A stretch of 64,000 nt of DNA, from positions 186,001 through 250,000 of the forward strand of contig NZ_VTOK01000003.1 in NCBI RefSeq assembly GCF_009765375.1, given 5' to 3'. The notes beneath the pieces were generated by a model. That model saw only the letters and a program-made list of their open reading frames with translations. It was not told where the DNA came from and did no database searches. This document shows positions 8,996 through 17,104 of this stretch, piece by piece. Made by a program: the position numbers and the translations under genes. Within the stretch, counting starts at the first letter, position 1; every line of letters begins with the position of its first letter. The DNA comes from Alteribacillus sp. YIM 98480 (GTDB lineage Bacteria; Bacillota; Bacilli; Bacillales; Marinococcaceae).

Positions 8996-10096
8996 TTAAA
9001 TGGTATGGAGGTATTTTTCCATCACATGTAAAAAATGCTGGATGTCTTTTTCTGTAATATCTCCAATGTTTGCGATACGAAAAGAATTCGCTGGTGCCAA
9101 TTTCCCTTTATAAATAGTGATTCCGTGCTGCTTAAGATACTCATGCATTTTTTCAAAATGATAGGATTTGTTTGTTGGCTCATAGACGGCAGAAACAAGT
9201 TTGGAATGATGTTTTGGAGCTACGACTAGATTCAGTCCTAATTTTTTCAAACCATTCGTTAACAAGTTCCAACAACGAATGTACCTTTCATACCTTTTGT
9301 CGACCCCTTCTTCCATCAATTCTTCTAAAGCAGTATTTAAAGCATAAAGAGTCTGAACAGGCGGAGTGAAGCGAAAGAGATCAAATGTTTCAAAATGTAA
9401 ATATTGGTCATAGAGATTTAAATAATAGTTTTTTGCTTTTACCTTTTTTAACTTTTCAAACTCATCCTTTGCCCCAATTACAAACGAAATTCCTGGCAGC
9501 CCTTGAATATTTTTATTTGCACTTCCGGCCATAAATGAGACTTTCCACTTTTCCATATCAATGGGAATTGCTCCAAATGCGCTTACCGCATCTACTAACA
9601 AGCTAATGTTATTGGACTTACAAAGGCGGCTTAATGATTCGATATCGTTTAATAAACCTGTAGATGTTTCGTGATAGACAACTGCTAGATGAGTAATTGC
9701 TGTTTTTTGTTTATTCATGAATTGCTCCAGCTCTGTTATCTTAATGGGTTTATCAAGGGGACTTTTATATTCGGCCACAGATATCCCATACGCCTTCGCC
9801 ATTTCTAACATTCTAGCACCGTACACCCCATTGTTAATCACACATAAATGGCCGTCTCCTACGGTTGAACTGATTATCGCTTCTACAGCAGCTGTGCCAG
9901 ATCCGCCAAATAAGATCGTTTGGTATCTATCGCTAGTTGCTGCTATACCACTGATCATGGAAGAAACTTTCGTAATCAACTGTTGAAACTCTTTTTCCCT
10001 CGGACTTTTATCAGGAATAACCTGTGCCCGTTTCACCTGATCGCTAGTAGTGACCGGCCCAGGATTTAAAAGAAGGTGTCTCGTTTCTTTCTTCAT
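8996..10096 (-). CDS. phnW: 2-aminoethylphosphonate:pyruvate aminotransferase-like enzyme
   Basis: A 366-residue class V PLP aminotransferase closely resembling PhnW. LLLNPGPVTTSDQVK at the start, FGGSGTAAVEAIISS (cofactor phosphate site), LLVDAVSAFGAIPID (Asp for the pyridine nitrogen) and GSANKNIQGLPG with the Schiff-base Lys are all PhnW hallmarks. PhnW converts 2-aminoethylphosphonate and pyruvate to phosphonoacetaldehyde and alanine (EC 2.6.1.37). No phosphonatase (PhnX) or PhnA/PhnY partner and no phosphonate transporter is adjacent. Either the partners are elsewhere or the substrate differs. The start is ATG with AAAGGAGTG upstream. Confidence 0.82.
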   Translation of the reverse strand: MKKETRHLLLNPGPVTTSDQVKRAQVIPDKSPREKEFQQLITKVSSMISGIAATSDRYQTILFGGSGTAAVEAIISSTVGDGHLCVINNGVYGARMLEMAKAYGISVAEYKSPLDKPIKITELEQFMNKQKTAITHLAVVYHETSTGLLNDIESLSRLCKSNNISLLVDAVSAFGAIPIDMEKWKVSFMAGSANKNIQGLPGISFVIGAKDEFEKLKKVKAKNYYLNLYDQYLHFETFDLFRFTPPVQTLYALNTALEELMEEGVDKRYERYIRCWNLLTNGLKKLGLNLVVAPKHHSKLVSAVYEPTNKSYHFEKMHEYLKQHGITIYKGKLAPANSFRIANIGDITEKDIQHFLHVMEKYLHTI

Positions 10097-10365
10097 TTTC
10101 TCACTCCTTTTTTCATTTATTCAAAAATCTATTACATTTACTTGTACACTTTTTATAATATTCCTTGCTATAAGAAGGGGGATGGGCCAGTGGCAGGTGA
10201 ATCTATTAAATCAATTTCTTAACCATTACAAGCCATTACATTAAACCACATCTTATCACATAGTAAAAAAGCCTTTTTCACAATACTAGGAGCTTTCATT
10301 GCACAAGCTCTATTTTTGAAAATAATATAAATAGAAAAGACAAAAATCTAACAGGAGGAAAATGT

Positions 10366-11469
10366 ATGGCAGCCAAGATTCCTAAAATTCCTGCTATTGG
10401 AGTGACAGGGAGTGCTGGAAAGTCAACTACCACTGCTTTTATTTATTCTATTTTTAAAACAAAGTGGAAACATGTACTAAAAACACGAGGAAATCGTAAC
10501 CTGCCTAAGCATACTAAAAGGTATGTGCAACAAATTAACCCTTCTCATAAAGCGGTCATTTTAGAAATGGGATTAGGCAGAGAAGCAGGGAAATATCACT
10601 TTCGTTATCTCAAACCTAATTTTGGAGTCATCACAAATGTCGGAACCGCCCATTATGGAAAATTAGGAAACAGTATTAAAGCAACAGCCAAAAAAAAATC
10701 GGCTATGGCTAAATATATGAACCCTAAAGGGACACTACTCATCAATAATGATGACAAGAACTCGAAACTTCTCTCTACCAAAAAATTTAAAGGCAAGCTA
10801 GTGACAGTAGGAATAAAAAAACATGCTCACTACCAAGCAAAAAATATCAAGTATTCCAAAAACGGTGTATCTTTCAGCGTTCGCTTAAATAGAAAAATAG
10901 AACGCTTTTTCATCCCGACATTCGGTGATCACAATGTGATTAATGCACTGTTTGCGATTGCGATAGCACATCGACTCCGGTTTTCTCCACGACAAATAAG
11001 ATTGGGGTTAAAAAGATTTAAACCCCCCAAACGAAGGTTAAATGTTATTTCATTACCTAAAAAATCTCTATTAATCGATGACACGTTTAATGCAAACCCC
11101 CAATCCGTAAAAGCAGCTACGGATGTACTAGTAAAGCTAGGCAAACGTAAGAAAAAAATAGCCGTCGTTGGAAGTATGCTGGAATTAGGGAGTTATTCAA
11201 GGAAAGGACATCATAAAGTAGGTAAATATTTAGCACGAAAAAGAATGGATAGGATATTCGTATTTGGAGTGAAAGCAAAGCAGATAAAAAGAGCAGCTAT
11301 TTCTAGAGGCTATCCTTCTAAAAAAATTTATGCCTATACTGATCGTTACCAATTACACAATAAGTTAAAAAATTATGTCTCTGCGAACACCATTATATTA
11401 GTTAAAGGATCACACCGCATGAGAATGCGGGATACGGCTGAATTTGTCGCAAGATATAGTCTAAAATAA
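10366..11469 (+). CDS. MurF-like Mur ligase lacking the N-terminal UDP-binding domain
   Basis: A 367-residue ATP-dependent peptide ligase of the Mur family. It begins directly at the central ATPase domain: VTGSAGKSTTT (P-loop, residues 13-23), EMGLGREAGKY, ITNVGTAHYGKLG and the basic stretch KATAKKKSAMAKY where the carbamylated Lys lies in relatives. The C-terminal domain has DDTFNANPQSVKAA and ILVKGSHRMRM. Standard MurF is about 450 residues and starts with a UDP-MurNAc-binding domain, which is absent here. The protein is unusually rich in Lys and Arg. The next gene, 57 bp on, is a D-Ala-D-Ala ligase, so a D-Ala-D-Ala dipeptide is the likely donor; the acceptor is unknown. It has AGGAGG upstream of ATG. 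Confidence 0.85.
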   Translation: MAAKIPKIPAIGVTGSAGKSTTTAFIYSIFKTKWKHVLKTRGNRNLPKHTKRYVQQINPSHKAVILEMGLGREAGKYHFRYLKPNFGVITNVGTAHYGKLGNSIKATAKKKSAMAKYMNPKGTLLINNDDKNSKLLSTKKFKGKLVTVGIKKHAHYQAKNIKYSKNGVSFSVRLNRKIERFFIPTFGDHNVINALFAIAIAHRLRFSPRQIRLGLKRFKPPKRRLNVISLPKKSLLIDDTFNANPQSVKAATDVLVKLGKRKKKIAVVGSMLELGSYSRKGHHKVGKYLARKRMDRIFVFGVKAKQIKRAAISRGYPSKKIYAYTDRYQLHNKLKNYVSANTIILVKGSHRMRMRDTAEFVARYSLK

Positions 11470-11526
11470 TATGGAAAAAAACGATAGTTACGTAAAAACA
11501 CCTATAAATACAAGAGGAGGTGAAAC

Positions 11527-12612
11527 ATGAAACAAAAAGTAGGGTTGCTTTTTGGCGGAAAATCAACGGAACATCAGGTTTCTTTACAATCGGCCAAGAG
11601 TGTCTATGAGGCCATTGATAAAGATAAATACGAGGTTCTTCTTATTGGAATAGATAAAGAAGGAAATTGGAACTTTTATCATAATATAGACACCTGTCTA
11701 GTAAATATAAATAATCCAAATAAGATTGCATTAAGAAAATCCGACAAACGCCTTGCGTATTTCCCTGGAAAAAAACGCTATTCCTTTTTTGAATGGCCAA
11801 GTGCTGCTCCATTTGAGAAAATAGATGTTATTTTTCCGTTAGTTCATGGAGGTACAGGCGAAGATGGCAGTATGCAAGGATTATTGCAGTTAGCGAATAT
11901 ACCGTTTGTAGGTCCTGGTGTTTTAAGTTCTGCTGTTTGCATGGATAAAGATATCACAAAACGGCTGCTCCGTGATGCAGGGTTAAGCGTCGCCAATTCC
12001 TTTACTTTTACAAGAGAGATGAAAAATACCATCCAATTCAATAAATTGAAAGCAAAATTAGGAACACCGATGTTTATTAAACCAGCTGATCAAGGGTCAT
12101 CTGTAGGGATCAGCCAAGTCGAAACGGCAGAAGAATTCTCGCAAGGAGTAAATCAAGCTTTTCATTATACCAACAAAATTATAGTGGAAGAAACAATAGC
12201 AGGAAGAGAACTAGAATGCGCCGTGTTAGGGAATGATTCCCCCGCTGCATCTATACCGGGAGAAATTTCAAAAAAACAATCATTTTATTCTTATGAAGCA
12301 AAATATATCAATGAAGACACTCAATTAATGATCCCTGCAGACCTAAATGATAGCACCATCCAAAAAATTAAAAAGGAAGCGGTAAAAGCATTTAAAGCTT
12401 TGCATTGCGAAGGCATGGCAAGAGTCGATTTTTTCCTCACCAAGGAAAAAAGATTAATTATTAATGAGATCAACACCCTTCCTGGCTTTACACTCCGAAG
12501 TATGTATCCAAAATTATGGGAGGCAAGCGGTCTTTCCACTCGTGAACTTATTAATACCCTCATTCAATTAGCAATGGAAAGACAGAAAAATAACGAGACA
12601 TTAAAAAGCTAA
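11527..12612 (+). CDS. ddl: D-alanine--D-alanine ligase
   Basis: A 361-residue ATP-grasp ligase (EC 6.3.2.4). Visible landmarks are LLFGGKSTEHQVSLQSA, FPLVHGGTGEDGSMQGLL, the phosphate loop KPADQGSSVGIS, and the C-terminal metal site RVDFFLTKEKRLIINEINTLPGF. The omega-loop reads SFYSYEAKY, keeping the Tyr typical of D-Ala-D-Ala ligases rather than the changes seen in VanA or VanC types, so D-Ala-D-Ala is the expected product. It follows the MurF-like gene by 57 bp with its own AGGAGGTG, and one terminator closes the pair. This may be a second copy beside the housekeeping ddl, which usually lies next to the full-length murF. Confidence 0.9.
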   Translation: MKQKVGLLFGGKSTEHQVSLQSAKSVYEAIDKDKYEVLLIGIDKEGNWNFYHNIDTCLVNINNPNKIALRKSDKRLAYFPGKKRYSFFEWPSAAPFEKIDVIFPLVHGGTGEDGSMQGLLQLANIPFVGPGVLSSAVCMDKDITKRLLRDAGLSVANSFTFTREMKNTIQFNKLKAKLGTPMFIKPADQGSSVGISQVETAEEFSQGVNQAFHYTNKIIVEETIAGRELECAVLGNDSPAASIPGEISKKQSFYSYEAKYINEDTQLMIPADLNDSTIQKIKKEAVKAFKALHCEGMARVDFFLTKEKRLIINEINTLPGFTLRSMYPKLWEASGLSTRELINTLIQLAMERQKNNETLKS

Positions 12613-12634
12613 GATAAAATGTCTTAGCTTTTTT
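12603..12634 (+). terminator. Terminator of the MurF-like/ddl pair
   Basis: Stem AAAAGCTAAGA / TCTTAGCTTTT with a seven-base loop and a T run, overlapping the ddl stop region. Confidence 0.85.
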
Positions 12635-12776
12635 CCAGCCTCATCTTATTTTACTAAATAAGGTAGGTGTTCGAGAAGTCAACGCATCGATTATACGACA
12701 ATTTTATTCAGCAGCATAAGTATAATGTAATATCCCCTGTAAGATTTATTTTTCTCTAAAATTCTGTCAGTATAAT

Positions 12777-12820
12777 GAGAAGCTGGCCTGGGCAGTACTT
12801 TTCTGCCAAGCCAGCTTCTC
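12777..12820 (-). terminator. Probable terminator of the SLH protein gene
   Basis: Long stem GAGAAGCTGGC / GCCAGCTTCTC just beyond the stop codon of the SLH gene. The T-tract on the minus strand is weak, so this is less certain. Confidence 0.55.
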
Positions 12821-12832
12821 CTTTCATGCCTT

Positions 12833-15112
12833 TTAATACCTTTCTTCTAATGCTCCTATACTGTAAGAACCATGAATAACAACCCCGTGCGTATAGGCAT
12901 AGATTGTATCGCCTCTTTGCTCAAGCGTGAAACCTCCATATGAATAAAAGTCGCCAAGACCTTTTTCAGGGTTTGTGGTTTCTCCGTTTTCATTTATAAT
13001 TTCAACCGTCATTTCGTTTTTGTCTTTAAAAATATAAAAACCGCTTTGTTTTCGTTCAATAAATTCGAACATATCTTCCGTTCCATACAAAATTTCAAAT
13101 TGGCTCTCTTCTTCGTTTAAACGTATGAGGTAATAAGAAGGTTCTCCTCTGTCATCATCTACTCGTGCCCTTGCATAAATCACGTTATTAATATATTCAT
13201 GTCCTAAAATTTCGGCTTCATTTTCAAAAGGCAAACTCCATTCTTCCCACTGGAAGCCGCTGCTATCCCCAACAATAGCGTGATATTCGTCAGTGTGCCG
13301 TCTTTCTGCAGCAAGAAATTGGTCTTTCTCTGCCAGGTGTGTTACTAGACTTGGTTCATTACTGCTTACTTGCTCATATTCAAATGATTCAAACGTACCG
13401 TCTCCCGTATTCATTGCATAGATCACGGTATTTCCTGCTTTATCTCTATGATAGCGAAAAGATTCTAACTGGAGAAACACTATATCTCCATCGGTATACG
13501 CATTACCATGATACCTATTATCTTTCACATCTCTTTCGGCAACTTTTTCATCTTGAATAACATAAATATACGTTTTATCTTCCACATCGACTCCAATAAT
13601 ATATCCATTTCCATCGTTAATCTCTGCTTTCCATTCATAACTGTCATGGACAGAAAGACTCATATTTTCTTCGAGTGTTTCGATTTCTTCAGCATCGAGG
13701 TCCCATCGGTACAATGAATGCTCACTAAGAATATATAGAGAGTTTCCAAATGCTTTTATGTCGAGGAATTCACCATCTCGAATTTTGTTTTTCTTGCCCG
13801 TTTTTTGATTCATTGAATAGAGCCCTTCATCCGTGCCGATGATAAGCCGGCCTTCTGTAAGATATAGTTCATTTGCAGACTCACCGTGCAGTTGTTGTTG
13901 GTCACTTCCATCGATTGAGCTGCGGTATACAGCGGTGTCAGTGCTGTAATACATCGTATCGTCATCGTATTCTAATACATAGTATTGATCACGTTCCTGA
14001 TCAAAAAAAATGTTTTTACTATTTAAAGTCATCGACTGCAAGGATTCACGATTAGACCCGTCCAAGTCTGCTCGCTTCCATTCGGCTTTTTCTGGTCTGT
14101 CTGTCGTGCCAAACGTGAAATAGTACAGTTGGTTGTCATGAATATAAGGAGCTTGGACCGATTCATTGATCACTTTTTCTTTGCCGCTGCCATCCGTACG
14201 GACGCGAAACAGTTGAAAGGAATCTTTACCAGAGTGGGTATCAACGTAACCACTGAATGTGTAGTAGATCCACCCATCATGAAGCAGCAGCTGGGTGCCC
14301 TCTGTTAACGCACTTCCATCATTAGCTGGATTATCCCCGCAGTCACACGTATAATCCTCTCCGATGTCTTCTCTCGTTAGCACAAACTCCTTTTCTTTGT
14401 TTTCATTTATACGCACTAGCTCTTTGTCTTGAATGGTATATGTCCAGCCGTCTTCTTCAACTTCGAGGCCTCGTTTTGCATCATCTTTTGGAGCAGGCGA
14501 TTCACCTTTTTGCTCAGGATTCATAGCATTCTCTAGAAAAACAGAAAATTGACCACGTGTTGTTTGATTGCCCGGCCGGAATGTCCCGTCCTCATACCCA
14601 CTGGCAATACCGTTTGCAGCAATTGTACTTATATCCGTGAAACTCCAATAGTTGGGCCCGACATCAGTAAACATTTCTTCGTCTGACTTTTTAAGATTGA
14701 ATCCACGCCGAATTACGGCAGCCATTTGTGCACGCGTAATATTTTCTCCAGGCCGGAACTGTTCGCCGCTCCCTCTCATGATTCCTTCTTCACTAATTGT
14801 GCTAATGATGTCTTTTCGATCATTATTATTTGAGACGTCCTCATAACCGGCATCTGGCCTGTTATCGGTATCAAGATCAAGCGCATTTACCATCATCGCT
14901 GCTGCTTGTGCTCGGGTAATCGGTTGATTCGGCTGAAACGAACCGTCCGGATAGCCGCTGATAACCCCTTCCTCTGTTAAATACTCAATACTTCCTTTTG
15001 CCCAAAAGTCATCCGAGACATCGTTGTAATGGGCCGCGTCTGCTTCTGGTGCAGTACATAACATGACCGCTGCTCCTGCTAACCCTGCCGCATAAACACC
15101 TAATTTCTTCAT
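12833..15112 (-). CDS. S-layer-homology protein with C-terminal beta-propeller-like region
   Basis: About 759 residues from the ATG at 15112 (AAAAGGAAG upstream; the longer frame has no ribosome site). A signal peptide ends near ADA-AH. Three SLH domains follow (about residues 28-80, 90-140 and 148-198), with ISGYPDGSFQPNQPITRAQ, MRGSGEQFRPGENITRAQ and ASGYEDGTFRPGNQTTRGQ. They anchor the protein to pyruvylated secondary wall polymer. The large remainder has recurring DGWIYYTF, LFRVRTDGSG, NQLYYFTFG and RADLDGSNRESL units, the pattern of DUF5050-like beta-propellers. The protein is surface-exposed and acidic; its ligand is unknown. It is a single gene between two terminators. Confidence 0.88.
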   Translation of the reverse strand: MKKLGVYAAGLAGAAVMLCTAPEADAAHYNDVSDDFWAKGSIEYLTEEGVISGYPDGSFQPNQPITRAQAAAMMVNALDLDTDNRPDAGYEDVSNNNDRKDIISTISEEGIMRGSGEQFRPGENITRAQMAAVIRRGFNLKKSDEEMFTDVGPNYWSFTDISTIAANGIASGYEDGTFRPGNQTTRGQFSVFLENAMNPEQKGESPAPKDDAKRGLEVEEDGWTYTIQDKELVRINENKEKEFVLTREDIGEDYTCDCGDNPANDGSALTEGTQLLLHDGWIYYTFSGYVDTHSGKDSFQLFRVRTDGSGKEKVINESVQAPYIHDNQLYYFTFGTTDRPEKAEWKRADLDGSNRESLQSMTLNSKNIFFDQERDQYYVLEYDDDTMYYSTDTAVYRSSIDGSDQQQLHGESANELYLTEGRLIIGTDEGLYSMNQKTGKKNKIRDGEFLDIKAFGNSLYILSEHSLYRWDLDAEEIETLEENMSLSVHDSYEWKAEINDGNGYIIGVDVEDKTYIYVIQDEKVAERDVKDNRYHGNAYTDGDIVFLQLESFRYHRDKAGNTVIYAMNTGDGTFESFEYEQVSSNEPSLVTHLAEKDQFLAAERRHTDEYHAIVGDSSGFQWEEWSLPFENEAEILGHEYINNVIYARARVDDDRGEPSYYLIRLNEEESQFEILYGTEDMFEFIERKQSGFYIFKDKNEMTVEIINENGETTNPEKGLGDFYSYGGFTLEQRGDTIYAYTHGVVIHGSYSIGALEERY

Positions 15113-15311
15113 TTTTTCCACTTCCTTTTTATTACCTACCAATCGGTTTCCTTTTTCATTGGGTATTTTTAAACAGCTGGGAATATAGTCAGCTGTTTAT
15201 TCTATTATTCTAGCACATTAATTGGATATAACTGTTTTTTAAAGAACAATTTTCCTACCTTTATTGAAAGTAAGTTTTTTGTTAGCGGACACCAAACGAT
15301 AAGATTAAGAC

Positions 15312-15349
15312 AAAAGCCTAATTTCTCCATTACGTAGAAATTAGGCTTT
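15312..15349 (-). terminator. Terminator of the DoxX gene
   Basis: Stem AAGCCTAATTTCT / AGAAATTAGGCTT with a loop of about nine bases, followed by TTTTG on the minus strand. A further inverted repeat (AAACAGCTG/CAGCTGTTT, about 15171-15201) lies upstream of the SLH gene and its role is unclear. Confidence 0.75.
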
Positions 15350-15419
15350 CAATGCATGTTTTATTCGTTTGGCTATTGTAAAAACCAATGAGATCTAATT
15401 ATTTACGTGGAAATATAAT

Positions 15420-15833
15420 TTATACTTCTGCTCGTTTACTATAGCCTTGTTTTGACTGAAAAAAGATGTTGTCTAGTGAAAGGGCCATTCGGTTTGCCAA
15501 TAAAACATAAACAGACATCGCTAATAGAGCTAAATCAAATTCAAATCCATCCAAAAATCCAGCGGAAAATTTCACCGTAAACATAGCACCTATTAAAATA
15601 ATGACGAATAAAATGGATACTATTTTCGTCCCGAGACCTAATATCAACGCCAGACCGCCAATAAGCTCAATAACAGCAACAATATAAGCTAAAAATCCAG
15701 GAACACCAATACTTTCAAAGAATCCAACGGTATTGCTGATTCCCGCTTGAAATTTGTCCAGCCCATGAATGAAAAATATGAGACCTAAAACAATTCTTAA
15801 GATGACAGCTCCTACCTCTTGTTTGCTTACCAT
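15420..15833 (-). CDS. DoxX-family membrane protein
   Basis: A 137-residue protein with four transmembrane helices. The DoxX pattern is clear: ILRIVLGLIFFIHGLDKF at the start, then GVPGFLAYIVAVIELIGGLALILGLGTK in helix two. In relatives (YfiD/CatD type) these proteins accompany thiol or quinone stress systems; the biochemical role here is not known. It is divergent from an HxlR regulator 139 bp away with a palindrome between them, so it is the probable regulatory target. The start is ATG with AAAGGAGTGG upstream. Confidence 0.85.
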   Translation of the reverse strand: MVSKQEVGAVILRIVLGLIFFIHGLDKFQAGISNTVGFFESIGVPGFLAYIVAVIELIGGLALILGLGTKIVSILFVIILIGAMFTVKFSAGFLDGFEFDLALLAMSVYVLLANRMALSLDNIFFQSKQGYSKRAEV

Positions 15834-15876
15834 CCTTTACCACTCCTTTTTGTTTTCTCTATTAATTACTTTTCGT

Positions 15877-15890
15877 AAGTAAGTTTACTT
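15877..15890. promoter_or_regulatory. Palindromic candidate operator for the HxlR regulator
   Basis: AAGTAAGTTTACTT is a perfect inverted repeat (6-bp arms, 2-bp centre) between the divergent DoxX and HxlR genes. Similar TTAATTACTT half-sites flank it. Confidence 0.5.
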
Positions 15891-15972
15891 TAATAACTTA
15901 ATTACTTCAATAAATTAATTTACTAATAGTAAAAAGTAATGGTAAAATCTCCTCACAAGGAGTGATAAAAAC

Positions 15973-16296
15973 ATGAATAATTCTCATCTCTGCCCTAAAT
16001 TTGAAAAAGCAATGAATATAGTAAGTAAACGCTGGACCGGCTTAGTTATTTACCAGCTGCTTTCAAGCCCCCAACGTTTTTGCACGATACAATCCTCTAT
16101 TGGAATAAGTGGACGACTCTTATCGGATAGGTTAAACCATTTAGAAAATGAGGGCATTGTAAAACGAGAAGTATATCCGGAAACACCTATTCGAATTGAA
16201 TACTCGCTGACTGAAAAAGGATTAGCGTTAAAACCACTGATGAAAGAATTAGAAATTTGGTCGCAAACGTGGGTAGAGCTTGAAGATAAGAAATAA
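15973..16296 (+). CDS. HxlR-family winged-helix regulator
   Basis: A 107-residue HTH regulator. The HxlR signature is present: an N-terminal Cys (CPKFEKAMNIVSKRW), LSSPQRFCTIQSSIGISGRLLSDRLNHLENEGIVKREVYPETPIRIEYSLTEKG in segments, and a short C-terminal helix. The Cys near residue 7 is the usual redox- or electrophile-sensing residue in YodB-type members. It is divergent from doxX, so sensing of quinones or thiol stress and control of that gene is a reasonable inference. AAGGAGTG upstream of ATG. Confidence 0.88.
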   Translation: MNNSHLCPKFEKAMNIVSKRWTGLVIYQLLSSPQRFCTIQSSIGISGRLLSDRLNHLENEGIVKREVYPETPIRIEYSLTEKGLALKPLMKELEIWSQTWVELEDKK

Positions 16297-16431
16297 AAGA
16301 ATGGGTCAAGTTAAAGTTTCCTCGAGCAACCTATCCTTTCAGAACAGGAATATCCATACCGATTATTATCAATACTGAAAATCAAGGTCCTTATATTTTC
16401 TTCAAGAAATAACTTTAAGGATGGATAAATC

Positions 16432-17046
16432 ATGCAAAGATACTACTCCAACATATATTGGCATTTTACAGGCAGCCCAAGTGATGTGGATTGGAAAAAA
16501 ATCAAAAAGCCAAAAGAATTAAAAGATTATCCACCAAAAACGATTAAAGACACGTATGAAACATTAGAAACTATTCTTTTATCCAAAACGTTAAAAGCAA
16601 CAAGTGCGGAGAAAGTTTCCTCTACAGAAGAAACCGCACCGTTTTGCTGTGTTTGTGATATTCCATTAAAAGATTTAGATTATCATATGAAGTATTATGG
16701 AAAAGTAGCGATCGGCTTTAATCATAAAGCAATTCACGGAAACTTTAATCCTGTTTTATATATAGACCCCGAACATATGCCTTATATAAATCACTCCGTA
16801 TCCCTAAAAGACGGAAGCAAAAGCCTGATAAATTTAATCAAGCATACGAATTTCGGCGTGGAGCGGGGTGAATCCTTTTACGGGGAAAGAGAATGGCGGT
16901 ATATTGGGGATTACCGATTTAACGAATCGGATGTCGAAGTAATTATCGTTCCAAAAGATTTTAAAGACAAGTTAATACACTTTCTTCAGCAGAACCATTA
17001 CGACGACACGACCGTTCTTACATGGGAGCTGATTCAATTACTTTAA
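16432..17046 (+). CDS. AbiGi-like abortive-infection (putative antitoxin-family) protein, orphan
   Basis: A 204-residue soluble protein. IYWHFTGSPSDVDWKKIK at the start, FCCVCDIPLKDLDYHMKYYGKVAIGF in the middle and GESFYGEREWRYIGDY near the end are the recurrent motifs of the AbiGi family (putative phage-resistance protein, described as antitoxin of AbiGi/AbiGii). No AbiGii-like toxin gene lies on either side: upstream is an HxlR regulator, downstream a convergent CstA gene. It therefore stands alone with its own AAGGATGG site and terminator. It may act by itself or be a leftover of a defence pair. The family assignment is from memory of the motifs. Confidence 0.65.
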   Translation: MQRYYSNIYWHFTGSPSDVDWKKIKKPKELKDYPPKTIKDTYETLETILLSKTLKATSAEKVSSTEETAPFCCVCDIPLKDLDYHMKYYGKVAIGFNHKAIHGNFNPVLYIDPEHMPYINHSVSLKDGSKSLINLIKHTNFGVERGESFYGEREWRYIGDYRFNESDVEVIIVPKDFKDKLIHFLQQNHYDDTTVLTWELIQLL

Positions 17047-17060
17047 AATATTACCATAAC

Positions 17061-17099
17061 AAAAGCTACCCTTCGACTTGTTGAAGGATAGCTTTTTTC
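17061..17099. terminator. Bidirectional terminator between AbiGi-like and CstA genes
   Basis: AAGCTACCCTTC / GAAGGATAGCTT stem with T runs on the plus strand and TTTTG on the minus strand, between convergent genes. Confidence 0.8.
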
Positions 17100-17104
17100 T
17101 TCAT

